In this document: piece after piece, positions 1-11,555 of the stretch
Layout: each line of letters starts with the position of its first letter
Numbering within the stretch: position 1 is the stretch's first letter
Assembly (NCBI GenBank): GCA_018697205.1
Contig: JABHTG010000086.1
Span: 1-37,151, forward strand
Origin: Nitrospina sp.
GTDB lineage: Bacteria > Nitrospinota > Nitrospinia > Nitrospinales > VA-1
Direction of reading: 5' to 3'
Length of the DNA: 37,151 nucleotides
Program-made: the position numbers and the translations under genes
Notes under the pieces: model-generated
The model's input: the letters and a program-made list of their open reading frames with translations, nothing else
The model's database searches: none
What the model was told of the DNA's origin: nothing

Positions 1-537
1 ATTGATAGAGTAAGAGGAGTAGTTGTAACTCGAGTTATGGAAGGCAGCTCCGGTGCACGGGCTGGTTTAAAACGAGGAGATGTGATTTTATCTTTAGAGA
101 ATAGTGAGCTCAGTGATAAAACTGACTACAGTGAACGAGTTTCAACTTACCCAGTAGGGAATACGATATATATGAAAATACTACGGGACGGTAAGGAAAA
201 GTCTGTTTCTTTGAAAGTTTCTTTGCTTCCTGAAAGTCGAGTGGTTGATTACGTAAATATTTGGTTGGGATTTAATGTAGATGAAATTCGAAAATCATTG
301 GCTCTTAGATACCGTTTGGTAACCAGGCAGGGCGTTGTGGTAACTAGCGTGACTCCGAACAGTGTGAGTGGTAAAATAGGGATTAAGTCAGGAGATATTA
401 TTCGCCAGGTTAATGAGTTGAGAATAAAAAATGAGGAAGATTTTAGGGCTGCTATGGTAAAGGTCGCAGGGCGAGACAGTATTCTTCTTTTGGTTCAAAG
501 AGGACAAAACGGTTACTATGTAACGTTGGAACCCTAA
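1..537 (+). CDS. HtrA/DegP-like serine protease, C-terminal part (two PDZ domains)
   Basis: The frame is open at the left edge of the window, so this is the 3' end of a longer gene. The first methionine, at base 37, lies inside a domain and is not a start. The visible 178 residues hold two PDZ modules. The first contains the carboxylate-binding-loop region with 'ARAGLKRGDVI'. The second contains 'VTPNSVSGKIGIKSGDII'. Two C-terminal PDZ domains are the layout of DegP/DegQ/HtrA periplasmic proteases, which degrade or refold misfolded envelope proteins. The protease domain itself is outside the window, so another PDZ protein cannot be fully excluded. A likely terminator follows about 45 bases after the stop. 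Confidence 0.75.
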   Translation: MDRVRGVVVTRVMEGSSGARAGLKRGDVILSLENSELSDKTDYSERVSTYPVGNTIYMKILRDGKEKSVSLKVSLLPESRVVDYVNIWLGFNVDEIRKSLALRYRLVTRQGVVVTSVTPNSVSGKIGIKSGDIIRQVNELRIKNEEDFRAAMVKVAGRDSILLLVQRGQNGYYVTLEP

Positions 538-580
538 CCCTATGTATGATCAAAAATCTGGGTGTATTAAGCAAAAAATG

Positions 581-607
581 AAAGCCGTAAACGGTCTTAT
601 TTTTTTA
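581..607 (+). terminator. Probable intrinsic terminator after the HtrA-like gene
   Basis: A short GC-containing stem (AAGCCG paired with CGGTCTT with one bulged base, loop TAAA) is followed by a run of T residues. It lies 44 bases after the stop of the PDZ protein, which suits transcription termination. The stem is short, so confidence is moderate. Confidence 0.45.
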
Positions 608-677
608 GAATTTTTGTCCTGTTTTTTTCACTCCTTGTTACATTCCTTATACCCTAATCTTATTGAGTGTTCTAGTG

Positions 678-727
678 TTAGGTGACTTAGGTGGCAAGAT
701 TCCTCTCAGGAGATTAAAGCCACCTAA
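678..727 (+). repeat. Structured leader element upstream of ligA: 9-bp tandem repeat plus perfect 9-bp inverted repeat
   Basis: TTAGGTGAC at 678-686 is followed directly by TTAGGTGGC at 687-695, which has a perfect inverted partner GCCACCTAA at 719-727. The 23-base loop contains a second small stem, TCCT/AGGA. No T-run follows, so it is not a standard terminator. It ends 78 bases before the ligA start. It could be an mRNA leader structure or an operator; the sequence does not decide which. Confidence 0.5.
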
Positions 728-793
728 TATTACAATGCTTCTCAAAATTGGTGCTGTGAATTGGTTAATTGATTTTTGATACAAATCACTTAA

Positions 794-2809
<2,016 letters not shown>

Positions 2810-2903
2810 AGTATCAAAAGAAATAAAAAAATAACAGCCGAGCCAGTCAGTGCTTGTATAATTCCATTATGATATTCATATAGAGGGTCAAATAATTCTT
2901 TTG

Positions 2904-4208
2904 TTAAGATATTTTTCTTGAATGAGGACGTCGTTTTTGGTTGCTAGTTTTACGATTGTTTTGCATTTTCTTTGGTTTTTCAGTTTTGTTGCTAGCCTTT
3001 GTTTTTGCTGAATAACGTCTTTTGAGGCGAGGCGCGCCTTCTTTTGCGGGCAAGAAAAGCTCTTCTTCAGCCCACTCAACTGGAATTTTATTTTTTAAGT
3101 ATTGCTCAACGCGCTCAAGGTGGATTGCATAATTTTCACAGCAAAGCGTAATGGCTGTCCCTTTAGCACCGGCTCTTGCAGTTCGCCCGATTCTATGGAC
3201 ATAATCCTCAGGGTCCTGAGGTACGTCATAGTTGATAACATGGGTTATATTGTCTACATGAATTCCCCGTGAAGCAACATCAGTAGCAATTAAAATATTC
3301 AGTCTACCAGTTTTAAAGTCTTCAAGTACGCTAATACGTTTTTTTTGGTGCAGATCACCACTAATTAGTGAGGCTACGTAGTCGTTATGTTTGAGTAGTA
3401 ATTCTAATTGTTCCGCCCACATCTTTGTATTGCAGAAAATTAGAACCTTTTCTCCAGATTCTTTTTTTAGGAGACCAAGTAATAAGTTGAATTTTTCATG
3501 TAGACCTACGTGGTAAAGTACTTGTTTTATCTCGTCAACAACTGCTTTCCCCGGTTCAACCATTATTTTTATCGGGTTGTTCATGTGTTCATAGGCTAGC
3601 TCCATTACCTTGTGGCTCAGGGTTGCTGAGAATAACATAGACTGCCTTTTGTCATATGAAGAACAGTTTTTAAACAAGTATCTTAGGTCCATAATAAATC
3701 CCATATCAAACATACGGTCTGCCTCATCTATTACCAGGACTTCCAGTTCTTTTAGGCTAAATAATTTTTGCTTGTAATAATCAATAATTCTTCCGGGGGT
3801 GACAATTAACACATCGGTCCCACCTTTGAGCTGATTACGTTGTTTTTCATAATCCATTCCTCCATAAATGCACATGATTTTTAATTCGCAGTGTCCACCG
3901 ATCAAGCGTGCATCAATTTCAATTTGTCTTGCCAGTTCACGTGTTGGAGCTATTACTAGAGCACGTGGAGCTACCCATGCTTTTTTAGGTTTGGGTTTAG
4001 GATTTGTTAAAAGTCTGGTAAACAGAGTGATCAGAAAAGCAGCTGTTTTACCGGTTCCGGTCTGTGCTTGCCCTGCTATATCTTTGCCTGAAAGCGATAT
4101 CGGAAGAGTTTTTTCCTGTATTGAAGTACAGTATTTAAAGTCTGCATCTCTAATGCCCTTCAGAACGATCTCAGGAATAGGTAGAGATTCAAATGTGGTC
4201 TGGTTCAA
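2904..4208 (-). CDS. DEAD-box ATP-dependent RNA helicase (RhlB/RhlE type)
   Basis: This 434-residue enzyme should unwind or remodel RNA with ATP, for example in mRNA decay or ribosome assembly. All family motifs are visible in order: Q motif ('CTSIQEKTLP'), Walker A ('AQTGTGKT'), 'PTRELARQ', 'TPGRI', 'DEAD', 'SAT', 'ATDVASRGI' and 'HRIGRTARAG'. After about residue 385 the protein ends in a strongly basic, low-complexity tail (many K and R), common in RhlE/RhlB relatives and likely RNA-binding. The predicted start is TTG at 4208-4206, supported by GGAG at 4218-4215 with 6 bases of spacing. An out-of-frame ATG at 4222 opens a 5-codon ORF whose TGA overlaps this TTG. The subfamily assignment is less certain than the helicase assignment. 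Confidence 0.92.
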   Translation of the reverse strand: MNQTTFESLPIPEIVLKGIRDADFKYCTSIQEKTLPISLSGKDIAGQAQTGTGKTAAFLITLFTRLLTNPKPKPKKAWVAPRALVIAPTRELARQIEIDARLIGGHCELKIMCIYGGMDYEKQRNQLKGGTDVLIVTPGRIIDYYKQKLFSLKELEVLVIDEADRMFDMGFIMDLRYLFKNCSSYDKRQSMLFSATLSHKVMELAYEHMNNPIKIMVEPGKAVVDEIKQVLYHVGLHEKFNLLLGLLKKESGEKVLIFCNTKMWAEQLELLLKHNDYVASLISGDLHQKKRISVLEDFKTGRLNILIATDVASRGIHVDNITHVINYDVPQDPEDYVHRIGRTARAGAKGTAITLCCENYAIHLERVEQYLKNKIPVEWAEEELFLPAKEGAPRLKRRYSAKTKASNKTEKPKKMQNNRKTSNQKRRPHSRKIS

Positions 4209-4594
4209 TTATTACTCCGCATTGTCGAGTAGGGCGAGTATTGAGTTCCAAATGCAACGGTGAAAATTAAGGAAGGATTTTTCAATACAATAGGTATTGT
4301 TTCCATTATTATTATAGTTTGTCTTGGTGGTTTTGCAACCCTGAAACTCATTTTTCTTGACAGTTTATAGTTCTAAGTGATTCAATGTCGAATTCCATTT
4401 GGACTTAATTTCTTAAATTATTAGTGATTTTCCCTACCAGTTACTTTATAAGCCCCTTAAAAGAGTATAATTTAGAAATATTTTTGATGTATTAATTTCT
4501 AAATAGTAGTTGAAAAATGGCTATGAGTACTTGAGAATACAGGACTTTATTATAGTCAGTTATTTTTTTTTTAACGAGTTAATAGAGGTATGCA
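4209..4594. other. Divergent intergenic region between helicase and sdhA
   Basis: This 386-base stretch contains no credible gene. It must hold promoters for both divergent units. On the plus strand an exact TATAAT lies at 4466-4471, but no good -35 box is seen at the usual distance, so the sdh promoter is only tentative. If it is used, the leader would be about 115 bases. No hairpin terminator, tRNA or repeat was found. Confidence 0.4.
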
Positions 4595-4597
4595 TTG
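4584..4597 (+). promoter_or_regulatory. Ribosome-binding site deciding a TTG start for sdhA, overlapped by a two-codon ORF
   Basis: AGAGG at 4584-4588 sits 6 bases before the TTG at 4595, good spacing for that start. The ATG at 4590 is only 1 base from the AGAGG and is out of frame. It reads ATG-CAT-TGA, and its TGA overlaps the TTG (sequence TTGA). Confidence 0.65.
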
Positions 4598-6304
4598 ATT
4601 AAGCACGATGTTGTAATTGTTGGTTCTGGTCTGGCTGGTATGAGAGCAGCACTTGAGGTCTGTGAAGGACTAGATGTTGCTATTTTAAGCAAAGTTTATC
4701 CTACTCGTTCTCATTCTGGAGCCGCTCAGGGAGGGATAGCTGCCTCGCTAGGAAACTCTGAATCTGATAGCTGGGAAGAACACCTGTACGATACTGTTAA
4801 AGGTGGAGACTTTCTCTGTGATCAGGACGCAGTTGAAGAATACGTTAAAGCTGCTCCTAGGGTTATATACGAACTGGAACATTTTGGATGCGTTTTCAGT
4901 CGAACGCCCGATGGGAAGATAGCACAGCGCAGTTTTGGTGGTCACTCGAAACCGCGTGCGTGTTTTTCTGCTGATCGCACGGGTCATGCGATTCTTCATG
5001 CCTTGCATGAACAACTTTTAAAACGCTCAAAATCGATTAAAATTTACTCCGAATGGTTTATGCACTCACTAGTTCTAGAAGGTGACACTTGCAATGGCAT
5101 TGTAGTTAGTGATGTACGATCAGGTGCGATAGAGGTGATGCAAGCTAAAGCCGTAATCTTTGCAACAGGTGGATACGGGCGAGTATTCAATATAACATCC
5201 AATGCATTTGCCAGCACGGCTGACGGAGTTATGGCGGCTTATAATGCTGGGCTACCACTGGAGGATGCAGAGTTTGTTCAATACCACCCTTCTGGTCTTT
5301 ACCGTCAAGGAATCTTGTTCTCAGAAGCAGCAAGGGGTGAGGGTGGTTACCTACTGAATGGAAAAGGTGAGCGATTCATGGAAAAATACGCCCCCTCTCG
5401 AATGGAACTGGCACCGAGAGATATTGTAGCGCGTGCAGAGCAAAGTGAGATTGATGCAGGACTTGGGGTCAATGGAAAAGATATTATTCATCTTGATCTT
5501 AGGCACTTGGGTCAAGCTCGAATTATGGAGCGTCTTCCTCAAATTCGACAGCTAGGAATTGACTTTATTGGCGTTGATTGTGTTACAGACCCTTTACCCA
5601 TTCAACCTACTGCTCACTATTCAATGGGGGGAATTCCCACTGATAAGTTTGGGCAAGTTATTAAAGATGCTGAAGGAACTCCTGTTAAAGGTTTCTTTGC
5701 TGCTGGAGAGTGTTCTTGTGTTTCGGTTCATGGAGCCAATCGCTTAGGAACTAATTCTTTATTAGAAGCCGTAGTTTTTGGTGAGCGCGCAGGTCGTGCG
5801 GCACTTGATTATGCAAAAAACATTAGTCATGCTCCTATTAATGAAAGTCATGAAAAAACTAAGGTGTTAGGATTGTTTGAAGATGTTTTTCAGAGGGAGG
5901 GTGAGGAGAGCTATAACGATATCAGAAATGAAATGAAAGTTATTATGACTGAAAATTGTGGCGTTTTTCGTGACGACAGTCGCTTACAAGTTTGTATAGA
6001 TACGATTAGAAAACTTAAAGAAAGATATAAAAGGGGAAGAATTACTGACAAGGGTAAACTATTTAATACTGAAATATATGAAGTTTTAGAGCTTGGTAAT
6101 ATGCTTGGTATGGCTGAGATCATAGCGGTTGGTGCAATTAATCGAAAGGAAAGTCGTGGAGGACATTCTCGGACAGACTACCCCAAGCGTGATGATGAAA
6201 ATTTCTTAAAGCATAGTTTGATTTTTAATACTGAGAAAGGTATCGAAATTAAATATAAGCCAGTAATAATTACAAAGCATCAGCCTGCGGAAAGAACCTA
6301 TTAA
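4595..6304 (+). CDS. sdhA: Succinate dehydrogenase/fumarate reductase flavoprotein subunit
   Basis: This is the FAD-containing catalytic subunit that interconverts succinate and fumarate. The N-terminal dinucleotide-binding motif is 'GSGLAG' (residues 10-15). His40 in '[11 protein letters not shown]' matches the covalent FAD histidine. The substrate-site regions are visible as 'FVQYHPSGL', 'RGEGGYLLN', 'HYSMGGI', '[13 protein letters not shown]' and the C-terminal '[12 protein letters not shown]'. The length of 569 residues is normal. The start is TTG, chosen from the ribosome-site spacing. The stop overlaps the sdhB start by one base (TAATG), so the two are translationally coupled. With sdhB and the CCG-domain gene it forms an E-type complex. 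The direction (reductive or oxidative TCA) cannot be read from sequence, so frdA is an equally fair name. Confidence 0.95.
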   Translation: MIKHDVVIVGSGLAGMRAALEVCEGLDVAILSKVYPTRSHSGAAQGGIAASLGNSESDSWEEHLYDTVKGGDFLCDQDAVEEYVKAAPRVIYELEHFGCVFSRTPDGKIAQRSFGGHSKPRACFSADRTGHAILHALHEQLLKRSKSIKIYSEWFMHSLVLEGDTCNGIVVSDVRSGAIEVMQAKAVIFATGGYGRVFNITSNAFASTADGVMAAYNAGLPLEDAEFVQYHPSGLYRQGILFSEAARGEGGYLLNGKGERFMEKYAPSRMELAPRDIVARAEQSEIDAGLGVNGKDIIHLDLRHLGQARIMERLPQIRQLGIDFIGVDCVTDPLPIQPTAHYSMGGIPTDKFGQVIKDAEGTPVKGFFAAGECSCVSVHGANRLGTNSLLEAVVFGERAGRAALDYAKNISHAPINESHEKTKVLGLFEDVFQREGEESYNDIRNEMKVIMTENCGVFRDDSRLQVCIDTIRKLKERYKRGRITDKGKLFNTEIYEVLELGNMLGMAEIIAVGAINRKESRGGHSRTDYPKRDDENFLKHSLIFNTEKGIEIKYKPVIITKHQPAERTY

Positions 6305-7245
6305 TGATTACTTTTAAAATTAAACGATATAACCCTGAGAAACAGGCGGAGTCATATTTTGAAGAATTTCAATTGGACGGTACAGAAGACCTTACGTTGT
6401 TAGATTGTTTGAACCAGATCAAATGGACTCTAGATGGTAGTCTGACTTATCGCATGTCTTGCCGAAGCGCAATATGTGGGTCCTGCGCGGTCAAGGCTAA
6501 TGGGCATGCAATACTTGCTTGCCAGAAGCAAGCTAGTCAATTAGTTAAAGATAATGATACGATTATTCTTGAACCGTTAGGTAATATGAAACCGATTAAA
6601 GATCTAGCGGTTGATTTCAAGCCTTTCTGGGATAAAATTGATAAGGTGAGTCCTTATCTACAGCCAGAAAAAAAACGTTTAGAAAAAGAAACAAAACAAT
6701 CACCTGAACAATTCAAACTCATTGATGACGCTAGCACATGCATAATGTGTGGTGCATGCTATTCAGATTGTAATGTTCTTGAAGTAGATGATAACTTTCT
6801 AGGTCCAGCTGCACTTGCAAAGGCACAGCGATTTGTGCAGGATTCTCGTGATGTGAAAACTTTAGCCCGTGTAAAAGAATTGAGTAAACCAGGTGGAATC
6901 TGGGACTGCACTCATTGTGGGGAATGCGTTGAACGTTGCCCAAAGCCCGCGGAACCTTTTGACCGTATAAAGGAAATTATGACCGTAGCGTTAGAAGAGA
7001 ATGTTACTGGTAATAATGGCGCTCGCCATGCACTATCATTCACAAAATCAGTTAAATCTAGTGGTAGTCTCAATGAAAATATTATTCCTGAAGAGTCAGT
7101 TGGCTTTTTCAATTTTAAGGGGTTATTTGATTTATTGCCAGTTGGTCTTCGTATGTTTTTTAAAGGAAAGAACCCCCCGATTTTACATAAATCTATTGAA
7201 GGTGTTGAAGATGTTAAGCGTATTTATAGGGAGTTGAACGAGTGA
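6304..7245 (+). CDS. sdhB: Succinate dehydrogenase/fumarate reductase iron-sulfur subunit
   Basis: This subunit carries electrons from the flavoprotein through iron-sulfur clusters. The N-terminal plant-type ferredoxin domain binds [2Fe-2S] through C53, C58, C61 and C73. Two downstream motifs follow: '[11 protein letters not shown]' and '[14 protein letters not shown]'. In classical enzymes the second motif lacks its second cysteine and binds [3Fe-4S]. Here all four cysteines are present, so a second [4Fe-4S] cluster is expected, as known for E-type complexes. At 313 residues it is longer than the usual 230-260, because of a C-terminal tail of about 70 residues. It overlaps sdhA by one base and the following gene at its stop, indicating one operon. 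Confidence 0.95.
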   Translation: MITFKIKRYNPEKQAESYFEEFQLDGTEDLTLLDCLNQIKWTLDGSLTYRMSCRSAICGSCAVKANGHAILACQKQASQLVKDNDTIILEPLGNMKPIKDLAVDFKPFWDKIDKVSPYLQPEKKRLEKETKQSPEQFKLIDDASTCIMCGACYSDCNVLEVDDNFLGPAALAKAQRFVQDSRDVKTLARVKELSKPGGIWDCTHCGECVERCPKPAEPFDRIKEIMTVALEENVTGNNGARHALSFTKSVKSSGSLNENIIPEESVGFFNFKGLFDLLPVGLRMFFKGKNPPILHKSIEGVEDVKRIYRELNE

Positions 7246-8120
7246 TGAAATTTGCTTTATTTACAGGATGCGTAGCGAAAGGTGCTACGCGAGAATTAAT
7301 GCTATCAACGATGAAATCGGCTGAGGGACTCGGGATAGAGTTTGTCGAAATGAAAAGTGCTGCATGTTGCGGCGCCGGAGTGGTTTCTGAAAAAAACCCA
7401 CTTTTGGCCGACGCATTAAATGCTCGTACCATTGCGATTGCCGAAGAGCAAGATCTTGACCTTGTTACTATTTGTTCTACTTGCCAAGGGATTTTAAAAA
7501 AAACAGAATGTCATGTAGACTCTGATCCTGATTATAAAGGGAAAGTTAACAATGTTCTCAAAGAAGGTGGACATCAGTACGCAGGTGGAAAAGTTAAAAT
7601 TCAACATTTTGCGAACGTGCTTGGTACCGAAGAAGGGTTAAATCTTTTAAGGGATAAAGTGAAGCGTCCCTTAACAGGTCTCAAAACTGCAGCATTTTAT
7701 GGGTGTTATGTTTTGCGTCCATCAGAGTTATCTTTATATGAAGATCCTGATAACCCAACAGGAATGGAGGAGATTTTTAAAATCTTAGGTGCTACTCCAG
7801 TTTATTATGAGAGTCGGGTTAAATGTTGTGGGTTCCCTATTATTATGATGAATAAGAGTGCATCACATGACATGGCAGGTAATGCCCTTATCGATGCGAT
7901 CGACAGTGGAGCAGATTGTGTAGTAACGGGTTGTCCTTTATGTCATTTAAGTCTTGATGCCTATCAACCTGAAATAGATAAAATGAATAAAAAGGGTTGT
8001 TCGATTCCAATTTTGCATTTACCTCAGTTAGTAGCTTTAGCTTTGGGTTATTCTCCTCAGGAGTTGGGGATGGACAAGCATATTATTTCTACTACCAGAT
8101 TAGATAAAATTCTAACCTAG
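7245..8120 (+). CDS. sdhE: CCG-domain (HdrB-like) subunit of E-type succinate:quinone/fumarate reductase
   Basis: The protein has two cysteine-rich CCG domains: 'FTGC...CCGAG...CSTC' and 'FYGC...CCGFP...CPLC'. These are the signature of heterodisulfide reductase subunit B and of SdhE/MfrE subunits, which bind an unusual iron-sulfur cluster. In E-type complexes this soluble subunit replaces the hydrophobic cytochrome b anchors. No SdhC/D anchor gene follows here, which fits. The ATG at 7245 overlaps the sdhB stop (TGATG). An in-frame GTG one codon earlier (7242) is possible, with GGAG at 7229-7232 ahead of both. It should attach the complex to the membrane and pass electrons to or from quinone. 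Not to be confused with the FAD assembly factor also called SdhE. Confidence 0.88.
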   Translation: MKFALFTGCVAKGATRELMLSTMKSAEGLGIEFVEMKSAACCGAGVVSEKNPLLADALNARTIAIAEEQDLDLVTICSTCQGILKKTECHVDSDPDYKGKVNNVLKEGGHQYAGGKVKIQHFANVLGTEEGLNLLRDKVKRPLTGLKTAAFYGCYVLRPSELSLYEDPDNPTGMEEIFKILGATPVYYESRVKCCGFPIIMMNKSASHDMAGNALIDAIDSGADCVVTGCPLCHLSLDAYQPEIDKMNKKGCSIPILHLPQLVALALGYSPQELGMDKHIISTTRLDKILT

Positions 8121-8175
8121 TTCTCAATTCCACACTTAAACTTTCACGAAGACCCTCTTTCCTCAGGAGGAAGTG

Positions 8176-9732
8176 TTGGCTGATTTACAATTTTTATTCA
8201 AGAAAAAAATTTTTGTGTTAGCTGGGGGATTAATTTTATTTTCAATAATTCTACTCATGCCACTTCCAGAAGGGATGACTTTATCTGGAAAACGTCTCTT
8301 GGCAGTTATAGCTTTGATGGCTTGTTGGTGGATTGGTGAAGGAACCGCTATTGCTATTACGGCACTCCTTCCTCTGATTCTTTTTCCGTTACTGGACATC
8401 ATGTCAAGCAAACATGTTGCTCCCAACTATGCAAATCACTTTGTATTTCTTTTTTTAGGTGGGTTTATGATTGCCTTAGCTATGGAGAAGTGGAATTTTC
8501 ATAAACGTCTAGCATTATGGATTATTGTCTTGATAGGAACAGGGGTTAAACGGATCGTTTTAGGTTTTATGGTGGCCTCAGGGTTTTTATCTATGTGGAT
8601 TTCAAATACAGCTACAACTATGATGCTTCTTCCAGTTGGGATGGCTGTCGTGGGGCAAGTTGCTCGTCAGTCTACTTTAAATGGTAAACACGATAAATTT
8701 TCCGAGGAAAAGGTAATGGAAAGCATGGGGCTTATCCTCATGCTAGGCTTGGCTTATTCAGCTAGTATAGGTGGGGTTGGTACGTTAATTGGGACAGCGC
8801 CTAATATTGTTTTTGCGGGGTTTTATAAAAACCTTTACCCTGAAAACCCAGAAATAAGTTTTGTGAAATGGATGGCTATGGCAGTTCCTGTGGTCGTCAT
8901 ATTTATTCCTTTAGTATGGATTTACCTTTGCAAGTTTGTATCTCCCATTCCTTTGGGCCAGATTGAATTTGCCAAGGGCAACGGTGATATCATTAAGCAT
9001 GAATTAGCATCACTAGGTAAAATCACTCGACCAGAAAAAATGGTTGCTAGTGTATTTATAGTAACCGCTTTGATGTGGATTTTTCGTAAACCACTGGAGT
9101 TGGGGTCAATTACAATACCAGGGTGGTCAGGTTTATTTTTAAATCCAGAAATGCTTAATGACTCAACTGTGGCAATGATAATGGGTATTTTGTTGATGAT
9201 TCTTCCTGTTCACTTTGGTCAAGGAGCTATAAATAATGATCGGCGTGAATACTTTCTTCTTGATTGGAAAACAGTAGAAACACGAATGCCTTGGGGAATA
9301 TTACTATTGTTTGGTGGAGGCTTTGCTCTGGCTTCAGGTTTTACAAAAACGGGGCTAACAGGTTGGATTGGGAGTCATTTGACTGGGCTATCCTCATTGC
9401 CTTTATGGGCAGTAATATTATGCGTATGTTTGATTATTACATTTTTAACCGAACTTACTTCTAATACAGCTACATCTACAATTATTTTACCAGTAATGGG
9501 AGCAGGGGCTGTTGTTGCTGGCTTTCACCCATTACTATTTATGTTGCCTGCAACACTTTCGGCATCGTTTGCATTTATGCTTCCAGTTGCGACGCCTCCC
9601 AACGCTATCGTATTTGGGAGTGGCTGGGTAACTATTCCAGCTATGTCACGTGCTGGGTTCGCCCTTAACTTGATTGGAGCAATCTTGGTAACGACACTTG
9701 CTCTTACACTTATCCAGACCCTTTTTTTATAA
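8176..9732 (+). CDS. DASS/SLC13-family sodium:dicarboxylate symporter
   Basis: This hydrophobic protein of about 518 residues has around a dozen membrane segments. It shows the paired signatures of the divalent-anion:Na+ symporter family: 'SNTATTMMLLPV' in the first half and 'SNTATSTIILPV' in the second, each followed by a 'GTAPN' or 'ATPPN' element. The likely substrates are succinate, fumarate or malate. This suits its place 55 bases after the fumarate/succinate complex genes and suggests uptake or exchange of the same acids. AGGAGG at 8165-8170 is strong. TTG at 8176 has 5 bases of spacing, whereas the in-frame GTG at 8173 has only 2, so TTG is preferred. Other anions such as sulfate cannot be excluded. 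Confidence 0.88.
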   Translation: MADLQFLFKKKIFVLAGGLILFSIILLMPLPEGMTLSGKRLLAVIALMACWWIGEGTAIAITALLPLILFPLLDIMSSKHVAPNYANHFVFLFLGGFMIALAMEKWNFHKRLALWIIVLIGTGVKRIVLGFMVASGFLSMWISNTATTMMLLPVGMAVVGQVARQSTLNGKHDKFSEEKVMESMGLILMLGLAYSASIGGVGTLIGTAPNIVFAGFYKNLYPENPEISFVKWMAMAVPVVVIFIPLVWIYLCKFVSPIPLGQIEFAKGNGDIIKHELASLGKITRPEKMVASVFIVTALMWIFRKPLELGSITIPGWSGLFLNPEMLNDSTVAMIMGILLMILPVHFGQGAINNDRREYFLLDWKTVETRMPWGILLLFGGGFALASGFTKTGLTGWIGSHLTGLSSLPLWAVILCVCLIITFLTELTSNTATSTIILPVMGAGAVVAGFHPLLFMLPATLSASFAFMLPVATPPNAIVFGSGWVTIPAMSRAGFALNLIGAILVTTLALTLIQTLFL

Positions 9733-9883
9733 AAGCCCCTAAAACTCTACGTAGTTTAGAAAGAGAAAATGAAATATTTTTAAAGAATTAATCCTCTGGT
9801 ATTTTATCAAAATATTCTTTAATGCAATTTACATAGAGCTATAGAAACTATCAATTTTTTTTAGGATATTTTTAAAATAGATT

Positions 9884-11410
9884 TTATGTTGAGGCTAAAC
9901 ATGTCGGTTGCCACCTTAACTTTGGATTCCGAGCAGCTTTGATTTCGTCTGGACGAGATACGACAGGTATTTGAGGTGAGTCGTGGAATACTTCAGGTTT
10001 AGTCTCAGCTAGCTCAGCTATTTTTTTCATTGCTTTAATGAACTCATCGAGTGTTTCTTTCGATTCTGTTTCGGTTGGCTCAATCATTAATGCACCTTTT
10101 ACGATCAAGGGGAAATAAACAGTGGGGGGGTGAAACCCATAGTCAATGAGCATTTTTGCGATATCCTGGGTGCTCACTTTGTTTTTAAGTTGGTGTTGGT
10201 CGTTGAATACACACTCATGTAAACTTGGTCCGTCATAGGGTAGATGGTACTGTTCACCAAGAGAAAATTTTATATAATTAGCATTGAGAACGGCCATTTC
10301 CGCCACTTTCTTTATACCGTCTGGCCCTAGAGATCTTATATAAGTATAAGCTCGAACAAGGATGCCAAAGTTTCCATAGAAGGCTTTCATTTTTCCAATA
10401 CTACTATGGCGGTCGTGGTTTAGTGTATACTGTCCTCCACTATGCTCAATGATCGGCTTTGGAAGAAAGGGTTCTAGTTTGTTGATGACACCTACAGGGC
10501 CAGCCCCAGGTCCGCCACCGCCATGAGGTGTGGAGAATGTTTTGTGAAGGTTAAAATGTAAAACATCTATTCCCATAGTGCTTACTTTTGTTTTTCCCAT
10601 GATTGCATTTAAATTGGCTCCATCGCAGTAAACTAATCCACCCTTTTTGTGAACGATCTGAGTTACTTTTAATATGTCGGTTTCAAACATTCCTAGAGTA
10701 TTCGGGTTAGTCAGCATGACGGCCGCAGTTTCTTCATCCATAATAGATTCTAATTTATTTGGATCAATGAGCCCTCGTTCATCTGACGGTATTTGAATTA
10801 CACTATAACCACATAAGGTTGCAGTAGCAGGGTTAGTTCCATGAGCTGAGTCGGGTAATATAACCTTTTTCCGCTGCTTACCCTGAGCTGAATGATAAGC
10901 ATGAATCATTAGCATTCCTGCTAATTCTCCATGTGCTCCAGCTGCTGGTTGTAAGCTTACAGAGTGCATACCGCTAATTTCTTTTAGATATTCTTGCAAC
11001 TCAAACATAAGCTGGAGACTACCTTGTGAAAGAGAGTCGGGGGTATATGGATGATGTTGTGTGAACCCAGGAAGAGAGGCAGTTGCGTTATTGACCTTTG
11101 GGTTGTATTTCATCGTACAGGACCCAAGGGGATAAAAATTTGTGTCGATGCTAAAATTCCATTGTGAGAGTCTAGTGAAATGTCGAACAACATCGAGTTC
11201 TGTTAACTCGGGAAAGTTTTCAATTGGGTCACGAATTTCCGCCGCAGGTAGAATAGTTTCAAGTGCTAATTCTTCTGGAACGTCACATTTTGGCAGAGAA
11301 TAGGCTTGACGACCTGGTGATCCCATTTCAAAAAGTAGTGGTTCGTTGAAAACAAGGCCTCTTTTTGCTATTGATGAATCGTTTAATGATTGGCGAAGAG
11401 GTTTATTCAT
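9884..11410 (-). CDS. gcvPB: Glycine dehydrogenase (decarboxylating) subunit 2, P-protein beta
   Basis: This is the catalytic PLP-binding half of the two-subunit glycine cleavage P-protein. It decarboxylates glycine and passes the aminomethyl group to the lipoyl H-protein. Lys290 in 'HFNLHKTFSTPHGGGGPG' is the PLP lysine. 'DSAHGTNPA' and 'LTNPNTLG' are other family motifs. The length of 508 residues and the N-terminal 'LLFEMGSPGRQAYSLP' fit the GcvPB subfamily. The partner genes gcvPA, gcvH and gcvT, usually adjacent, are not in the window. The upstream gene on the same strand is a glycosyltransferase 145 bases away, so gcvPB is probably transcribed separately or as the end of that operon. 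Confidence 0.95.
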   Translation of the reverse strand: MNKPLRQSLNDSSIAKRGLVFNEPLLFEMGSPGRQAYSLPKCDVPEELALETILPAAEIRDPIENFPELTELDVVRHFTRLSQWNFSIDTNFYPLGSCTMKYNPKVNNATASLPGFTQHHPYTPDSLSQGSLQLMFELQEYLKEISGMHSVSLQPAAGAHGELAGMLMIHAYHSAQGKQRKKVILPDSAHGTNPATATLCGYSVIQIPSDERGLIDPNKLESIMDEETAAVMLTNPNTLGMFETDILKVTQIVHKKGGLVYCDGANLNAIMGKTKVSTMGIDVLHFNLHKTFSTPHGGGGPGAGPVGVINKLEPFLPKPIIEHSGGQYTLNHDRHSSIGKMKAFYGNFGILVRAYTYIRSLGPDGIKKVAEMAVLNANYIKFSLGEQYHLPYDGPSLHECVFNDQHQLKNKVSTQDIAKMLIDYGFHPPTVYFPLIVKGALMIEPTETESKETLDEFIKAMKKIAELAETKPEVFHDSPQIPVVSRPDEIKAARNPKLRWQPTCLAST

Positions 11411-11555
11411 TATTTGTCCTTAGATCAAAATGTTAACTGGTAGTTTTTAGGTTCTGAATTTAACTATAAATTTTTTACACCATTGATCACATTTTAAATA
11501 TCTAACATATCATTAAATAATAGTACAAAAAATATATTGATAAACTATCAAATAA

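Noticed and set aside
735-779. 14-codon ORF between the ligA leader hairpin and ligA
   Set aside because: It has no ribosome site at proper distance and no similarity to any leader peptide.
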